Source: Carcinoscorpius rotundicauda (taxonomy: Eukaryota; Arthropoda; Merostomata; Xiphosura; Limulidae). From it: a stretch of DNA of 64,000 nt. A model generated the notes under the pieces. It was not told the origin of the DNA, searched no databases, and saw only the letters and a program-made list of their open reading frames with translations. The stretch spans positions 35,375,191 to 35,439,190 of the forward strand of contig CM022395.1 in assembly GCA_011833715.1 (NCBI GenBank), given 5' to 3'. Within the stretch, counting starts at the first letter, position 1. Each line of letters begins with the position of its first letter. Made by a program: the position numbers and the translations under genes. Below, piece after piece: positions 20,098 to 32,563 of this stretch.

Positions 20098-20867
20098 CAC
20101 TGCTGGCCAAAATCTAAAGACATGAAGAGAACAATACGCAATTTTGTGTTGTTAGACTCAACCACTTATTTGAATAGAGCTTCGAGAGATGAAAATAAAA
20201 AAAGAGAAAATAAAAAAAACTTTTTGCATTTCATAGGGAAACTGTGAGCACTATAAAGTTAGCTTAACTACAAGCTGGTCAAAAGTTTAAGATCATACCA
20301 AAGAGAAGTCCTAAACAGAGTACAAAATGCCCAACAAGAGGTCTCAGTAGTGAATTGCACGGCCTTCATTGCGAATAACTTCAAACATTTGTTTTGGCAT
20401 GGTCGACATAAGCGTTCGCAGAAGGCTGGCTGGAATGTTATTTTAAGTGGTGAAGATGGTTTCACAAAGATCATGCATTGTTTGGAAATGACATCCATTT
20501 CTATAGACTTCCTTTGCCATCCACCTCCAAATATTTTCAATGGGGAACACACTGGATGGTCCAAAAGATGGTCAGTGGAAGATGTTGATAACGATAATGC
20601 TTGAACATAAATGACTAAATTTCGTTACGTGTTTACCGATTAACGCTTCGTTTCAGTATGGTCTTAAACTTTTGAGCATCTAGTATTTATGCTAATTTCA
20701 TAGTGTTCACTTTTTCCCTATTAAAGGCTAAAATTTTTTAAATTTTTATTTTCCCTTTTTTTGTTTTCATTTTTCGAAGCTCTACTCAAATAAGTGGTTG
20801 AGTCTAACAACGTGAAATGCATATTTTTTCTTTACGTTTATTGGCCTTAAGATTTTGGTCGACAGTG
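20098..20867 (-). mobile_element. Tc1-like transposon, internally deleted copy
   Basis: The terminal repeats (CACTGCTGGCCAAAATCT on the left; TTAAGATTTTGGTCGACAGTG on the right) lie between TA dinucleotides, as expected for Tc1/mariner. Long subterminal repeats of about 200 bp include GTTAGACTCAACCACTTATT and its complement. Only about 220 bp of the transposase C-terminus remains on the minus strand (20345-20565). It belongs to the same family as the element at 27309-28774, in opposite orientation. Confidence 0.9.
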
Positions 20868-22406
20868 TATATGAGTGGTGGCAATTCTGTACTTGACCAG
20901 TGAAGAACATAGGGCAGAGAAGGAACCAGACATATCTTGGGCATATTTTGCCATGCAACGAGGCAAGGAAAGAACGCCAAAAGTCAGCAAACATAATACT
21001 TATAGGCATAATACCTGATAATTGTACAGTTGTTACAACTATAGGATGGCGTGTTGCTTACAAACATTATAACAACATTAAACTGTTACATACCGTGGTC
21101 CCCAAAATTCTGGGATAAGAAATACTTCAGACTTTGCACAATGCTAAGACTGGAAGATACTGGAAAAAGTCGAGCACCGTTATAAATGTTGTTTTTCTGG
21201 ACACTTTCGCTACACCATTTAGCTAAATATTTATGGTTGGAAAAGCCTTCAACATGCAGTTGGGATATTTCGTTTCACACATATACTCTAAAAATATCAA
21301 AATAATTTCTGTTGCAGATATGTTCACAGATACACCCTGCCACTTACATTATTACTACCATGTTGCATTGAAGGCTGTTCTCCATACAGAATAAACACCT
21401 GTTTCTCAGTTACTATGAGAAATGACATTCCACATTGTACTCTACCAAGAAGTGCAATAAGATGAACGTACAAACCAGGACTACTAAGTCTTACTAAGTG
21501 AACTTTATAAAGACTACATTATAACTTGTATTGATGCATAGCCTCTGAGGGTCTATCTGCACCTATATTTATCTAAAGGTCATGATCGTGAATAATGGTT
21601 GAGATGACTTCATTTCTTTCAATCTCTGTACGAAATGGACCAGAAGCAATAAACCAAATTACATATTGCACCTTTTGTCACACAGCACTCGAAAAAATAT
21701 GTGTATTTGTTCTAAAAATCGTGAAATTTCAAAACTTTATCAAATGCATAACTACTACACATTATCTTTGTTTATTTCTCTAATTATTGGCTATCCAATT
21801 ATTTTCCAGAGTATGAATAAAGTTAATTAGTTGTAAAAACTAATAAAACTACATACTTAATGTTAAATGAAACGAGTAATAATGTGTTATTGATCCTTAC
21901 ACTAGTAATTATTTATAAATTACTTTTATAAAGTGATAAGAAATTATATTTAATCAACTTCATCTAGTTGCTGCTATAATATTTATTAAATGTGATAACA
22001 TAACGAGTTTCTCAACTCTTATAAGATCTGTCATGTCGTAGCAAGTCTGATGAGTCCTGGTTTTGGCTGAAATCGTCAACATTAGATGTATCAGAAATAG
22101 TTGAAATATTGCTATACATTCTTTACTTTCAGTCATAATTTCTTAGAGTTTGAAAGTTTATTAACTTTACTGAACTGACTTCAGCACTTCATGAGAAAAG
22201 CAACTCTGCTATAACAAAAATTGCGTTCAATATCTCAAACTGTTAATTTCTTTCTTCAAATTTACTTCACTCAAACACAGGCATTAACTTATAAATGTTT
22301 TTAAAAGTTTGAGTGCGTCGATTATTAGTATTCATTTACGAATGCATAGAAGTTGAGTACGTTATACTAAAACGACTTTGGAGCCTTATTATTTCGTTAC
22401 AATCAA
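20868..22406. other. Unassigned stretch
   Basis: No gene or repeat family was recognised. Short open frames at 20900-21118 and 21595-21783 lack motifs. Confidence 0.4.
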
Positions 22407-22684
22407 GGCCCGGCATGGCCAGTGGTTAAAAAGTTCAACTGATAAGTTCAGCTTCAACTCTGAGGGTCGCATGTTGGAATACCCGTCACACCAAACAGGC
22501 TTACCCTTTCAACAGTGGGGGCCAAACAATGTATCGATCAATCCCACTATTTATTGAGTTGACTTGGCGGTGGGTAGTAATTACTAGCTGCCTTCCCTTC
22601 AGTCTTACACTGCTAAATTAGGAACGGCTAGCACAGATAGCCCTCGTGTAGCTTTGCGTGAAACTCAAAAACAAACATACAAAC
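22407..22684 (+). mobile_element. SINE family 1 copy
   Basis: Head GGCCCGGCATGGCCAGTGGT. The anticodon arm carries a small insertion (TTCAGCTTCAACTCTGAGGG). Standard body and an AAACTCAAAAACAAACATAC tail. Confidence 0.9.
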
Positions 22685-24767
22685 GTTACAATCCATGTTG
22701 TCATGTTCAGTCATGCTGAATATAACAAATATTCGCCTTAAATAAACTTAAAACTACAAAACATTAAAGTGCACTGGGCTTGTTAGGTAACTGTACATGT
22801 TTTAATGATGCTACACGTCACAAGGAGAAGGGTGTTTTAGTTTATATGAAATGATCTTTCATGAATAAAATCTTGCATAAAATTGTGCAGTAATATAATT
22901 GTAGAGACTTTCCTAGGTACTGGCACACAGGATTCTTGTCTCAAATCTCCACTTCATGTATTGGAAAATAAGAACCATAGCTGTTATCATACTGAAATGC
23001 CGAAAATTTCCATATCAGTGGGATTGAGCACCAAATCGTTTAAGCACCTTGCAATTCCTATGTGTGGTTTCTTTACAAGTTCCACAAATGTAAAATATGA
23101 TATTATGGATGCCAATATGATTTTGAAAATGAAAATTTGAAAGTCATGTGACAACCAAAGTTTACATAAAATCACCATATAATAGCGTTATAAGTCTTCA
23201 GACTTACTGCTTAGTCGATACATGAAACAGAATGTATCAGAATAACATTTTGACATCGCTTAACGCAGGAAGTGTGAAGCCACTGAAAACTTATTGTTTT
23301 TTAAAGGACATGTATATCAGCTCTTTCCGATGCAAAAGCTTCAGATCAGGTATTTAGAATTTCCAAAATGGTAATGTTCATTATACTTAAAGGAACTGGA
23401 AAATAAAGAAATATGGATCAACTTGGGATATAAAGACCATTCAGAAAGAGACTTGCAAGAAGTTGTACCTCAGTGATGTCAAGCAAGTTCTGGTGTCTTG
23501 AAAGAAATGAAGTTCCCTAAACGCAAAGGTCAGTGGAAAAAGCTGTTTACATGCCCTAGGTTATAGAAAGCTACATGAACAAAAATACACTTCACCTAAA
23601 ATATAGACCACTAGTATATAGGTTCACCAAAATAAGGCTTCCAGTCATATTTTCTATTCAACGAAGCATCACGAGAATAAATCTGGCATTCATGCCAATT
23701 CGTACAAATGCATATTAGTCAATTTCACGGACGGAAAACTGTGGGTTTTTATAAGATCGAACTGTTAAAACAAATACTATGGAAATGTCATTCTCGTACA
23801 TTAGATGGATTATGGAAAGTAGTATGAAAGCTTAGTGTGTTTGGGGTATGATAACTTTACGACTGAACCGTTTTAAATTAAAATCGCGCTGCGGACCTAT
23901 TATCAAGTTGTATAATCCTAAGATAGACTGGCCGAGCCCAAACTGTTTTAATATAAGGTACTTAATCTCTGTAGTCATAACTTTCGTCAATGAACAAATA
24001 CTCACTTTGTTAGCACGAAATTAATGTTTCACAGCATATATATATATATGTATGTGTGTGTATGCGTAATACAATACAATTGTTCGGATAAAACCGTATA
24101 TCTGCAATACAAATATATTCTTATTTTTCACAATCCATGTTAAAAGTTTAAAATACATCAATAATATTATTACATGCACGTTCCATACAAGGAACAGTTT
24201 TCAGTGGCAAATGGATGAACGCTAATCTTCGACATACAGAATAATTAAGCTGTGTCATATCACGTGTGAGAGAAGTTGAATATGTGATAAAATATTACAC
24301 AAGTACTCAAGAGGCACATGAATACACATGTAAGCACGTTTCACCTCCCACAATTTTAAAAGTTCTTTTATAATTTAATAACATAATAAATACTGTAAAA
24401 ATATTTAAGATTTATAATTTGATACAAAACAAATGCCAAGTGTCACTTGCAAAACTGTTTCCTAGAACATGGATGCTAACACACGCATAACAAATCATTT
24501 TCACAACAATATGCGTATTACAAAAATATATACACAGTAATATCCATGTCTTCTTTATGTGTATAACTAGCATGAATATGATGTTTAATTGGACAGAAAG
24601 AATAATATATATGTGTGTGTTACCTAATCAACCTTATGCAGGCCTTATGAGAATGGAAATAATATTTTATATATGAAAGACTAAAATTAACAAGCCATAT
24701 AAAAAATATAGAGTAAAGCACAATCGACAATTATTGAAATTTCACCAAGTTAAGTAACTTGGAGTGC
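22685..24767. other. Unassigned stretch with a short TA/TG microsatellite
   Basis: No gene identified. A microsatellite (TATATATATATATGTATGTG) lies near 24040-24064. An overlapping pair of small open frames near 22883-23178 has no recognised domain. Confidence 0.4.
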
Positions 24768-24905
24768 TTTCCTTGAGTGGCATAGTGGTTAGTATGCAGA
24801 TTTCTAACACTCAAAACCGAATTTCGATACCTGTAATGGGCAGAGCACTAATAGTCCATTGCGTAGCTAGGCGCTTAACTACAAAAAAAATTAACAAACA
24901 AACAA
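24768..24905 (+). mobile_element. SINE family 2 copy, diverged
   Basis: Head CTTTCCTTGAGTGGCATAGT, B box ATTTCGATACCTG, body GGGCAGAGCACTAATAGTCC, tail GGCGCTTAACTACAAAAAAA. Confidence 0.75.
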
Positions 24906-25612
24906 ATGTTTACCAATTTCTAAACATAAATTACTGTTATGTTTTTTATTCAAATATACTTTTATTGTGTCCTTTTATGTGACATTAAAGCGATTTTTGA
25001 TGTATTTGCATATTTGAAAAAGTTGGTGTGCTGTCTTTTCTAATTCCATAAAATAAATGATAATTTAGTCATCAATTTCCTAAGTTACAAAGGCTTGTTG
25101 TTTTGTCTTGTTCTCTGTAGCTGCATGCCTCAATTAAGTTATTACTCCATTATGTCTAACGGATCTCTTATAAAGTAAAATTAGGTTTATATTGTGTTAC
25201 TTATTTATGAAGTTAGAGTATTAAATCCAATTCTAAACATTCTTCTTGTATCAAACATTAACATTATTGATACCACTTTAAAGATATTTTAAGGTATTTG
25301 AATTACACAAATATTCTGGTAATACTCTTGTGCCTCTCGTTACGTTGAAGGAAAAGCCATATGGCCTATTCTGACAAGTTGTTAAGTTATTCCTTGATCT
25401 TCTCGAAGACAGCAGCTTTTCATTTTCTGAAAAATGATTTAGATTTCTTTTTCTAAACTCATGTTTTACAACCGCTAACATACTGCTAGAATTCACAGTT
25501 AGAAAACAACAGGAAACCTACAACTTCCGATTCTTTTTCACCTATGCCAAGTGAGTTTCTTCTTCTTCACGAGCGAAAGAAATGCTTGCTTTATTCTACG
25601 GAAATGACTGAT
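24906..25612. other. Unassigned AT-rich stretch
   Basis: Nothing recognised. Confidence 0.4.
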
Positions 25613-25721
25613 GACCATATACAAGTCATATATATCTTACGCCCAGAAATGAAAAACTGAACTGGCGACCATATACAAGTCATATATATCTTACGCCCAG
25701 AAATGAAAAACTGAACTGGCG
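25613..25721 (+). repeat. 54-bp tandem duplication
   Basis: The unit starting GACCATATACAAGTCATATA and ending CTGAACTGGC occurs twice in exact tandem, at 25613 and 25667. The identity of the copies points to a recent duplication. Confidence 0.95.
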
Positions 25722-26203
25722 TATATATACTCATCTCTCTTGTAATTACGAAATTAGAATTATAAAACATGCATTTTAAAATCTGCTATGTTCAATTTTA
25801 CCAAAGAGTTTAGTTTCTTCTATAAGGAGATGAACACGGTGAAGGCAGCGTAACCACTATAGTAGGAAAGTAGCCATATTGTAATTTGGCAAGACTCCAA
25901 AGCTCTGGCAAGTATGGGAGAAGAAGTTACGAACTAAGCATTTGGAAGCGTATTATAAAAATATTAGAAGAGCTAATACTATTAAAAATAGCTGATGTAT
26001 TTTATTCATATATACTTGTGATTATATACAAATTAAAAATACTTATTTCCTTTTGTTGCTTCCACGCCACATTTAAACGACAACTCAAAATACTGTTTTC
26101 TAAATTTTTTCTCATTACTTCATTTATAATGACGATATAACAGCTAATCAATTTCAGTCCTTCTCTAAGAGAAAATACACAGAAATACTACATACGTATG
26201 TCT
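25722..26203. other. Unassigned stretch
   Basis: An 84-codon open frame at 25886-26140 has no recognisable domain. Nothing else was seen. Confidence 0.35.
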
Positions 26204-26214
26204 CCTATTTACTT

Positions 26215-26339
26215 GCCCCCCAGTGGCTCAGCGGTATGTCTGCGGACTTACACGCTAAAATCCGGGTTTCGATACCCGTGGTGGGCAGAGCACAGATAGC
26301 CCATTGTGTAGCTTTGTGCTTAATTCAAAACAACAACAA
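26215..26339 (+). mobile_element. SINE family 2 copy, young, with TSD
   Basis: Consensus-like from GCCCCCCAGTGGCTCAGCGG to TTAATTCAAAACAACAACAA. It is flanked by an exact 11-bp duplication, CCTATTTACTT, at 26204-26214 and 26340-26350. Confidence 0.95.
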
Positions 26340-26350
26340 CCTATTTACTT

Positions 26351-27306
26351 AATGACGATATTAAAACGGTACTTAAAAATCTCCTTTACAAATAGGCAGT
26401 TTGTCACAAATTGGGTTAACCTGTAACGAAATAACTGGCCATCCAATCAATTTCTTCTTTTAATCTCTTCTCCTGAGGCTATCTGGAAAAACGTATAAGG
26501 TAGTAACGATTTAACTTACGAAGTACAAAGGATGATTCATTGACACTACAAGTTCCTTTAATTATCTAAAGCACTTCAATCTGATTCCCTCTAATTTTTC
26601 ATTTTTTAAAAGAAAACAATTTCAGAAATTTTATCCTGCTCTTTCACGACGCTTTATAGACCTATTTATTTTCCAGACATTTCTCGGAATAACCTGCATT
26701 TTGCCACATGTTTTCAACCTCAGAGTGACATACAGTTATTCATAAAACCATCAATAAGTTTTGAAGCATGCTTAAGAGCATTATTCACACTTGCAATTGA
26801 CATCTGCTAATACTGTCCCCTAACACTGTACAAGAAATTGAAGCATATGTCTTTCACTGGACACATTCGAGCGGCTTAAGCTATGCAGCGCCATCTCATA
26901 TAAATATTTCATACTTCTGAATTCCTTTTATTTCGTTCGTATTGGATTAAACTCATAGAAATGGCCCATAAAGATACTTAAATTTTATATTAGGGCGATT
27001 TTAATATTTTTGTCCTTTTGTTTATAAAAATCAAATTTTATTTTGGCTCTGAACTCAATTTCGTAAGTGTATTTAAAGCATATAAGTAATGTAAACTTTT
27101 TTTATGTTTCACCAAACATTGTGAAATAGCGACTGTTAGTTGTTCTTTTATCTATCGTTAATTTATTATTCCTTCTATCGTTTAATTTATCTATGAAGTT
27201 TTAGTTATATTACAACGTTAACTCACCTTCTAGTTGATCACATTTATTTTGAGTACATGTGTATGTATTATGAAACTGTCACCAGCTTCCCTAGCGAAGA
27301 CGTACA
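26351..27306. other. Unassigned stretch
   Basis: No confident feature. A minus-strand segment near 26560-26640 weakly resembles a CR1 C-terminal block. Confidence 0.35.
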
Positions 27307-27308
27307 TA

Positions 27309-28774
27309 CACTGCTGGCCAAAATCTTAAAGCCAATGAATATAAAGAATAAAATATGCATTTTGTGTTGTTAAACTCGACCACTTACTTGAGTAGAGCTT
27401 CGAGAAATGAAAATAAAAATAAAAAACAAGTTTAGCATTTAATAGGGAAAATGTAAACACTATGAAATTAGCCTAAATATAAGCTGCTCAAAAGTTTAAG
27501 AACATACAGAAACGAAGCGTTAATCGGTAAACACGTAACGAAATTTAGTCATTTGTGTTCAAGCATTAGCGTTGTTAACATTTCCCACTGACATCTCTTG
27601 TTACATTGGGTAAAAACATGGCAAAGGCTGAAAAGTTGACAAAGTTTGAATGTGGCAGAATTGTCAAGCTGCAAAAGCAAGGACTCTCCCAACGTGCCAT
27701 CGCTGGTGAAATTGGGTGTAGTAAAATTGCTGATGCAAATTTCAAGTGGTCGGTTCAAGAAAATTTCGCCGGTGTTAAGCAGGAGAATTCGACGGGTTGT
27801 TCGGCAAGACACCAGCCGATCGTCGAACCAGATTAAGACCCTTACGGATGCAGAATGTAACTCAAGAACAATAAGACGGCATCTACGAGAGAAAGACTTT
27901 AAAATCCGTAAACGTCTTCAAAGGCCACACCTCTTTCCACACCACGAAACAGCACGGGGCGTAGAAAAGTGGAAGAAGGTTTTATTCTCTGATGAGAAAA
28001 AAATTAACCTGGATGGTCCAGATGGCTTCCAACGTTACTCGCACGATAAGGATATTCCATCGAAGACATTTTCTACACGACACAATGGAGAAGGTTCCAT
28101 CATGATCTGTGGTGCTTTCCCCTTCCATGAAACAATGAAGCTTCAGGTTATACAGGGGCGTAAAACAGCAGTAGGCTACATTGGTATGTTTGAGAGAGCA
28201 TACTTATTGACTGAAGGTCCTTGCTTATGTGGAAATGAATGGATCTTTCAGCATGACAACACTGCAATCCACAATACCCGCAGGATGAAGGACTCTTTCA
28301 TGGAGAATAACGTAACTTTTTTGGAACTGAACCCCATTGAAAATGTTTGGGAGTGGATGGCAAGAGAAGTCTATAGAAATGGACATCAATTCCAAACAGT
28401 GCATGATCATCGTAAAGCCATCTTCACAACTTGCAATAACATTCCAGCCAGCTTTCTGCAAACGCTTATGTCGACCATTAGTGTGTGTTTGCAGTTATTC
28501 ACAATGATGGCCGTACAACTCACCACTAAGACTTCTTGTTGGGCATTTCCTTCCCTGTTTAGGACTTCTTTTTGGTATGGTCCTAAACTTTTGACCGGCT
28601 AGTATTTAGGTTAAAATCATAGTGCTCACATTTCCCCTATTAACTACTAAAACAGTTTTTTTTCTCTCTTTTCTTATTTTTCATCTTCCGAAACTCTACT
28701 AAAATAAGTCTAACAACGCAAAATGCTTAGTTTTTTTTTTATGTTCATTGGCCTTAAGATTTTGTCCAGCAGTG
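27309..28774 (+). mobile_element. Tc1-like transposon, near full length
   Basis: The element is bounded by TA at 27307-27308 and 28775-28776. Its terminal repeats are CACTGCTGGCCAAAATCTTAA and its near complement, extended by roughly 200-bp subterminal inverted repeats with an internal repeat (CTCAAAAGTTTAAGAACATA, matched on the right by CCTAAACTTTTGACCGGCTA). This recalls the IR/DR layout of some Tc1-like elements. It carries one broken transposase gene. The copy at 20098-20867 is a deleted relative. Confidence 0.93.
27618..28602 (+). pseudogene. Tc1-like transposase, frameshifted and catalytically altered
   Basis: The enzyme would cut and paste the element at TA sites. The N-terminal helix-turn-helix part starts at ATG 27618 (MAKAEKLTKFECGRIVKLQ, then GLSQRAIAGEIGCS). 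The frame then shifts by about 27775 into SRRIRRVVRQDTSRSSNQIK, the second DNA-binding part. The catalytic domain shows VLFSDEKK (first Asp), QHDNTAIHN (second Asp) and LNPIENVW (Glu). Only 27 residues separate the second Asp from the Glu instead of 34: the usual W-P-x-x-S-P-D segment is missing after NNVTFLE. A second short loss precedes VEKWKKV. Frameshift plus catalytic deletion make it a pseudogene. Confidence 0.9.
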
Positions 28775-28776
28775 TA

Positions 28777-29967
28777 CATTTATGATCACTTAAGATGAAC
28801 TTCCGTAGTTTAAACAATGAATAAATATCCTGCCAACAGCTTCGTAAGCCAAATCACAAGACGGTGAATTACTGCTGTTCTTCCCTCGATATTGTTGTTA
28901 ATATAGAAAGGTGATTTTTGAATACTGTATTGTTGTTTTCTTCTTCTGGTTCTTTTTTCTGATTACATTATTTTGAAATAATTAATAATGATATTTATAT
29001 TTTATTTAATTAACATTAGTATCAAGTCGTGACCAGTAACTTGTTTATTAACTGTGATTTTGGCAAATGCTAAAGTTTATTCCAAGTGTTGTTACAGATT
29101 GATAAATTTTTTTTTATTGTTGTTGAACCATGGTTTTTAGCAGCGTATTATTTTCAACTACTTAAACAAAACGTAGTACCATCTTTTGACCTCTAAATTA
29201 CTCATAGTATAATAGAATAATCGTAGTCATTTAAATGAGTTCTAAGCGACTCTAAATATATTTCTTAATCGACTCTATATGTATTAACAAGTAGAATTAA
29301 ACTTGGAAGAGCTTCAAGCTATAAATATAGCGTGTATTTATTTAAGCATGTACATTGATTTAATACGATTTCACGCCGTAAAGATAACTAAGGGGAGACT
29401 TACACTCTAGAGGGATCGCTATTATTCATGTTTAAAAATCAAAATGAAAAAATATAAATTTAGTGAGAGTTCTATCACATCAGAACTTTGGAACAGAGGT
29501 AATGTTATTTCACGTGAACTATTTATACAGTTTTTCTGTATCTCCATGACAGTGACCTCTTCAATATGAATAAATCGGAACAATTGTGTGCAAGATCTAA
29601 CGTATTCAGCTTTTCGAATCAACAGATCAGTGGGGTAACTGATGAATTTCTACATGGTTATAGATGTAAAACTGCACTAGCTAAACTTAAGTAATGGTGG
29701 TTTAGTCACGATAAACAAAGACTATTTACTTTCTAACGGTTGAATTGCGATAGGATAACACATCTTGAATACAACTACCCGTTTAATTTCTGCTTGTCTT
29801 GGTTTATTGATTTCTTTAATTCTAAATTCATGTTACTCACTTGACCTCGTAGCATTCTTGTAAAAAACTGTTATAGTAATAATGTATTATGCTTGGCGTA
29901 GTGGCAAGCGTATCAAGCTGCGTATCGGAAAGGCAAAGGTTCAGATCGTGAAACACCATTGAAATTG
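28777..29967. other. Unassigned AT-rich stretch
   Basis: No gene identified. Near 29884-29940 a tRNA-like string (TAGTGGCAAGCG and GGTTCAGATC) may be a decayed SINE head. Confidence 0.4.
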
Positions 29968-30219
29968 TTTTTTTGTTTTTAAATTCACCCAAAACTACGC
30001 AAGTGCTATCTGTGCTTGTTGTCATTAATCTTAAATAGATAAAGCTAGAGGGATTACACCTAGTCAACACCATAAACTGGTAATTCTTGGGCTGCTCTTA
30101 TACCAATGAATAGTGGGATTGAACGTCACATTGTTACGACCCTACGGCTGAAAAAATAAACATATTTGGTGTGGTGAGATTACGAGTCGAGCACCCTAAC
30201 GATCTGGCTTTGCCAAGTG
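29968..30219 (-). mobile_element. SINE family 1 copy, diverged
   Basis: Reverse complement in family order: TTTTTAAATTCACCCAAAAC, GTGCTATCTGTGCTTGTTGT, TTGGGCTGCTCTTATACCAA, AATAGTGGGATTGAACGTCA, GAGTCGAGCACCCTAACGAT. Confidence 0.8.
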
Positions 30220-31350
30220 ATTAACAAACTCTGCACTTTCACCTGTATAGATATTATTATCTAAACAGTAAACTCTGCTGTTCGGTTAAGATCAGCCATG
30301 TAGATGGTGGGTACCTTTCTTTTGGTAAACAAGTCTAAATAAAAACTGCTATCGCTGACTTAAACATTTAGTCTTGATGTTAAAAATACCAAATGTCATC
30401 TATTTTTGAAATATACTTAGAACTAAATAAAACGTTGACATTTTTGCTTATTCTACAATACAAATATTAATTACCACTACAGTGAAAATCTTTAAAATTC
30501 ATGAAGAGTGCGTATTCAAAAATATAAAAAACTAAACTCCGAATTCCCGAGTGTATTAAGATACACTAATGTTAGTTTATCTTAAATCCTTGTACGACTT
30601 CTCGTGAATCCAAAGTTATCGACAAATACATTTGAGAAGGAAAAGGTAATAAATTATCGTTCTGGATAGTCACTAAAATATGGATGATATATAATTGCTC
30701 ATGATACCTCAAAGATATTATCACAAGGTTTCTAAACGTTGCTATTAGTCTGAGAAAAGTCAGTATGTGACTGATATATGTTAAACATAAACATCAGTAT
30801 GAAACTAAATATTTTTATTGCAGTTGTAGAGAGAAGAAAACTAACCTTAGTAATAATTTGTTACTCTAAACTAGTCAACAAACAACTCACATTAGATACT
30901 CTAGAATAGACATTTTATTCACCATATAGTACATCTGAGAAGAAATGTCATCAAATTAATTTCACTAGCTTAACTAAACTGATGCCGAAAATGATAATTG
31001 CTTTGCAATATGTGAAATGAGTGGGCGGTACTACAAGTCCTGAACTTTACTACTAATGAAGATACGGCTTGCGTCTCTTAAATGTTCTTAACATTTGAAT
31101 TGAAAACGAAACTTTTAAACTACTGGAGAAAACTTATTTGATTTGGGATAATTTGATTTTGTTAATTCCAAAAATTTAGTCAAAATTTGTCCGTCGTCTC
31201 TAGAGTTTGAGTTATTAAAATATTTCAATATATTATCAGCACTATATGCAGTCAGCTCTATACAATAGATTTATGCTGGGAAGCAACGTTTACTTGAATT
31301 GATTAATGGGTAAATGGCACATATTTGCGATAGCTTCAAACATTCACAAA
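30220..31350. other. Unassigned AT-rich stretch
   Basis: Nothing recognised on either strand. Confidence 0.4.
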
Positions 31351-31590
31351 GCCCGGCATGGCAACGTTAGTTAAGGTGTTCGACGCGTAATCCGAGGGTG
31401 GTGGGTTCAAATCCCGGTCGCACCAAACATGCTTCCTCTTTCAGACGTGTGGGGCGTTATGATATGATGGTCAATCCCACAATTCATTGGTAAAGGAGTA
31501 GCCTAAGAATTGGCGGTAGGTGGTTATAACTAGCTACCTTTCCTTTAGTGCAAAATTAGGGACGCCTGATGCAGATAGCATTCACTGTAT
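31351..31590 (+). mobile_element. SINE family 1 copy, 3' truncated
   Basis: Head GCCCGGCATGGCAACGTTAG, B box GGGTTCAAATCCCGGTCGCA, body to GGGACGCCTGATGCAGATAG. The AAATTC-AAACAAAC tail is absent. Confidence 0.88.
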
Positions 31591-32563
31591 TTTATTGGTG
31601 TAAATTTTCAAATATTTATACTATTTGTTATTGATATAATCACTTTTATTCATTCCCATGCTCATTTACTCCTCCCTGGTTCACGAAACCCTCATGTGTT
31701 CAGCTTTTTTAAACGTTTATGAAGTCCCTTGACTAAGTTTTAAAAGGATGGAGTCAGTTGCCTTTCATTCACTCAGTTGGTCACTTCACCTTGCTCCGCG
31801 CACAGTTAGAACGAAGTCTGGCCTTCTTCCTTGCATCACATAATCAAATATAATCTGCAAGTATAAAAAATCGTACAAACAGTTTCTTTTACATTTGTAT
31901 AAAATATATTACAGTTTCGCGAAGGCAAAACATCAAATACAAGGTAAATGTAGCTTACTGTCAATATAATGAATGTAAAATTGATGACCAAGAGAAGCAT
32001 TAGGCTCCCCATGCGTGTTGTAAAAGCGGCTTAGCACAGTGGCCGAATAAGAAGAGAGTAGGTTTGCCATTTGCAGTTTTCATAATATGATGTGCGAACC
32101 CTACAATCATCTCACTGAGTGTAACTTGTGCATGACCAATGTTTCTGGGTATCTGAAAAAAACTAAACAATACATTAAATATCCAAATATTGCATCTTCA
32201 TTAAAACCAATATCTCATTGAGATGGTCTTCTAGTGCCATATCCACCAGCAAATTGGGAAACAGAAGAGTTACCCTGTGAAGTAAACAGTGAATCATCTT
32301 CGTTTAGTAATTCTATTCATGTTGGACAGTGGTTCCCAAACTTTTTCAGCTTGTTACCCAATTTAACATGCCACATTAAGCATGTTACCCCTTTCACAAA
32401 ATGTTTTCAACAATGATATATATGGCTAAATTAAACTTGTGATATATTGCACTTTATTTATTACAATTTATTTATATAATTTATTTGCACTGAATTACAC
32501 TTTTAATTATTGTATTTGATCACTGTGCATTTCCAATGAATATTGCCAAAGATGTCAAGAACA

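Noticed and set aside
26490..26710. Minus-strand similarity to a CR1 RT C-terminal block
   Set aside because: Only one short block (FLLKNEKLEGIRLK) resembles the family, and the neighbouring conserved blocks are not readable.
27646..27775. N-terminal part of the 318-codon open frame
   Set aside because: Out of frame relative to the transposase. The true N-terminus is in another frame from ATG 27618, so this stretch is not protein.
29884..29945. tRNA-like A and B box words
   Set aside because: No cloverleaf could be completed. At most a decayed SINE head next to the SINE 1 copy.
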